A stretch of 64,000 bases of DNA. Origin: Sideroxydans lithotrophicus (lineage in GTDB: Bacteria; Pseudomonadota; Gammaproteobacteria; Burkholderiales; Gallionellaceae). The notes below the pieces were generated by a model. It saw only the letters and a program-made list of their open reading frames with translations, did no database searches and was not told where the DNA came from. How positions within the stretch are numbered: position 1 is the stretch's first letter; each line of letters opens with the position of its first letter. Location of the stretch: the NCBI GenBank assembly GCA_020723185.1, contig DYJI01000004.1, forward strand, positions 62,001-126,000, written 5' to 3'. The position numbers and the translations under genes were made by a program. Below are positions 62,093 through 64,000 of the stretch, one piece after another.

Positions 62093-64000
62093 ATGTTCGG
62101 AAAAATGCGTTACCGCCTGTCACTTGATCTGGGATCGACTTCACTGGGCTGGGCTATGGTCAGACTCGACAAGGAAAATAGACCATGCGCAATCATCAAG
62201 GCTGGAGTGCGCATTTTCTCAGATGGACGCAATCCAAAGGATGGCACCTCTCTCGCCGTAACCCGACGCGCCGCCCGCGCCATGCGTCGACGCCGTGACC
62301 GTCTACTCAAGCGCAAGCAGCGCATGATGGGCGCACTGATCAAGCATGGCTTCTTCCCCTCGGATCAGGTTGAACGCAAGACACTGGAAACGTTAAATCC
62401 CTATGCACTAAGAGCCAAGGGGCTGGACAAAGCACTAACTCCTGCAGAATTTGCCCGCGCCCTATTCCACATCAATCAGCGGCGCGGATTTAAAAGCAAT
62501 CGCAAGACAGACAAGAAAGAAAACGATAGCGGAGCATTGAAATCCGCAATCAGGAAGCTACACGAGGCCCTACAAACAGAGAATTGCCGCACCGCAGGCG
62601 AGTGGCTGAACAAACGACATGAAGCCAAGCAAACCGTTCGCGCCCGTTACCGCCAAGAAAAGTCATTGAAAGAGGATGGCAAAACCAAGATCGACAAGTA
62701 TTACGACCTCTACATTGACCGCGCCATGATCGAGCACGAGTTCGATGCACTTTGGACAAAGCAGGCCGAACTAAATCCAGCCATCTTCACCGAACCGTCA
62801 CGAGCCGAACTCAAAGATATATTGCTGCACCAGCGCCCACTTAAACCCGTCAAACCTGGGCGCTGCACCTTTCTGCCGGAAGAAGAACGCGCACCGCTGG
62901 CTCTACCCAGCACCCAACGATTCCGCATGTATCAGGAGGTAAACAACCTGCGCATCCTGCGCGAGGGGTTAAAGGAAGAGCCTCTGACGCTGGAACAGCG
63001 CGATACGCTCACTGCCGCTCTGGAAGAAAATAGCAAATGCTCGTTCACCAAGATCAAGAAATTGCTTGGTGTAGGCGGCACGGTTCAATTCAACTTTGAA
63101 GACCCAAAACGTCAGGAACTCAAAGGCAACACCACCAGTGCCATCCTCGGCAAAAAGGATTTATTCGGCCCGGCCTGGTTCAAGTTCGACGAGGCCAAGC
63201 AAGACGACATCGTGATGAAACTGCTCACGGAGGAAAGCGAAGAAACCTTGGTTCGCTGGCTGCAACGAGAAACGGGACTTGATGAAAAAACCGCCGAGAC
63301 CATTGCCAACGTTGGCCTGCCGGAGGGCTATGGCAACCTGAGCGCCAAAGCGCTTGCACTCATCTTGCCGGAGCTACGCCGAGATGTTTTGACTTATGAC
63401 AAAGCCGTGCAGGCTGCTGGATTCGAGCATCACAGCAAACTAGGCTCCGATACCGAAATTCCCGGTGTCACGTTCAAGGCAGAGCGCATAGATTTGGACA
63501 CGGGAGAAATTAAAACATTCCATGTCCACCACAAACTGCCCTACTACGGTGAATACCTGCAACGGCATGTTGGCTTCGGCAGCGGCAAGCCAGAGGATAC
63601 TGCCGAAAAACGCTACGGCAAGATTGCAAACCCAACCGTTCACATCGGCCTGAATCAAGTTCGCTTGGTCGTGAATGCGCTCATCCAGCGCTATGGACAT
63701 CCCAGCGAAGTCATCGTGGAAGTTGCCCGTGAACTGAAACAAAACCAGGAACAGCGCAAGGAAGAAAACCAGCGCCAAGCCAAAAATCAAGATCGCAACA
63801 AGCGGCTACGCAGCGATATTGCCGGCATCCAGAAGATCGGCATTGAGCAGGTCAGCCGCGACGACATCGAAAAAATGATTTTGTGGGAAGAACTGAGCAA
63901 CGATGTAGCCGACCGCAAATGCCCCTATTCAGGCATACCGATCAGCGCCGCCATGCTGCTCAGCAATGAAGTCGAGATCGAACACATCCTCCCCTTCTCG
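62093..64000 (+). CDS. cas9: Cas9 endonuclease, type II-C-like, N-terminal 636 codons (cut by window edge)
   Basis: Open to the right edge from ATG 62093; AGGAGAAATCC lies upstream. RuvC-I is SLDLGSTSLGWAM with D12. The arginine-rich bridge helix is RRAARAMRRRRDRLLKRK (58-75). RuvC-II reads VIVEVARELKQN with E543. HNH begins at the last residues, VEIEHILPFS, with catalytic H631 preceded by E630. Spacing of these motifs matches compact type II-C Cas9s such as N. meningitidis (about 1,080 aa). RuvC-III and the PAM-interacting domain are beyond the window. No frameshift or stop is seen. Confidence 0.95.
   Translation, partial: MFGKMRYRLSLDLGSTSLGWAMVRLDKENRPCAIIKAGVRIFSDGRNPKDGTSLAVTRRAARAMRRRRDRLLKRKQRMMGALIKHGFFPSDQVERKTLETLNPYALRAKGLDKALTPAEFARALFHINQRRGFKSNRKTDKKENDSGALKSAIRKLHEALQTENCRTAGEWLNKRHEAKQTVRARYRQEKSLKEDGKTKIDKYYDLYIDRAMIEHEFDALWTKQAELNPAIFTEPSRAELKDILLHQRPLKPVKPGRCTFLPEEERAPLALPSTQRFRMYQEVNNLRILREGLKEEPLTLEQRDTLTAALEENSKCSFTKIKKLLGVGGTVQFNFEDPKRQELKGNTTSAILGKKDLFGPAWFKFDEAKQDDIVMKLLTEESEETLVRWLQRETGLDEKTAETIANVGLPEGYGNLSAKALALILPELRRDVLTYDKAVQAAGFEHHSKLGSDTEIPGVTFKAERIDLDTGEIKTFHVHHKLPYYGEYLQRHVGFGSGKPEDTAEKRYGKIANPTVHIGLNQVRLVVNALIQRYGHPSEVIVEVARELKQNQEQRKEENQRQAKNQDRNKRLRSDIAGIQKIGIEQVSRDDIEKMILWEELSNDVADRKCPYSGIPISAAMLLSNEVEIEHILPFS

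Overview
The window looks like a chromosomal segment of a betaproteobacterium, most likely of the order Nitrosomonadales (Gallionellaceae or relatives such as Sideroxydans/Gallionella). That placement is an inference from protein character: an APS-type CysH next to a DUF934 gene, a DUF3579-like gene beside murJ, a monomeric NADP isocitrate dehydrogenase, and a divergently placed CysB. Almost all of the window is ordinary, tightly packed core genome with many ATGA/TGATG start-stop overlaps. The last 4 kb is different: a tRNA-Leu gene is followed by a P4-type integrase, an unusual structured non-coding stretch and a Cas9 gene cut by the window edge.

Layout. 1-5.5 kb: assimilatory sulfate reduction operon on the minus strand (small protein, cysI, DUF934, cysH, cysD, cysN), a TauE/SafE exporter, and divergent cysB at 5.6 kb. 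6.5-9.5 kb: PAQR/hemolysin III, a thioredoxin-like protein, murJ and a DUF3579-like gene. 9.5-16.9 kb, plus strand: rpsT, the arginine genes argD-argF-(hot-dog thioesterase)-argG, then small housekeeping/stress genes (macro domain, ppnP, yajQ, DJ-1, membrane methyltransferase). 17-21.8 kb: trxA, rho, rplU-rpmA-obgE-proB. 21.9-26.3 kb, minus strand: a metal/arsenic cluster arsR-arsC-acr3-permease-AhpD-like-thioredoxin-like-CDF. 26.3-33.3 kb: tamB, tamA and a NhaD antiporter. 33.5-46.2 kb, mostly minus: penicillin-binding endopeptidase, Atm1-type ABC exporter, a heme-c-motif GGDEF-EAL protein, cardiolipin synthase with an EEP-family protein, nadA, nudB, a barstar/secreted RNase pair, aspS, DUF502, an FmdB-like zinc ribbon and rluE. 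46.2-52.4 kb: icd, cold shock protein, clpS-clpA and gluQ. 52.4-59.9 kb, minus: dedA, secF, secD, yajC, tgt, an SPFH/NfeD pair and queA.

60-64 kb: accessory region. tRNA-Leu(CAA) has a strong promoter and encodes its CCA. Downstream lie three GGGGGTAT direct repeats, a tyrosine integrase of the P4/DUF4102 type with its catalytic residues visible, about 490 bp of hairpin-rich non-coding DNA containing an 18-codon ORF, and then the first 636 codons of a type II-C-like Cas9 (RuvC-I, bridge helix, RuvC-II and the start of HNH are readable). No CRISPR repeats, cas1 or cas2 are inside the window. The arrangement suggests a CRISPR-Cas9 system carried on, or next to, a tRNA-integrated island, and it is the most interesting feature here.

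Functional links. The cys genes take sulfate through APS to sulfide under CysB. tgt-yajC-secD-secF is the familiar queuosine/Sec arrangement, with queA nearby. tamAB builds the outer membrane. The ars cluster handles arsenate by reduction and export, with extra redox and metal-efflux genes attached.
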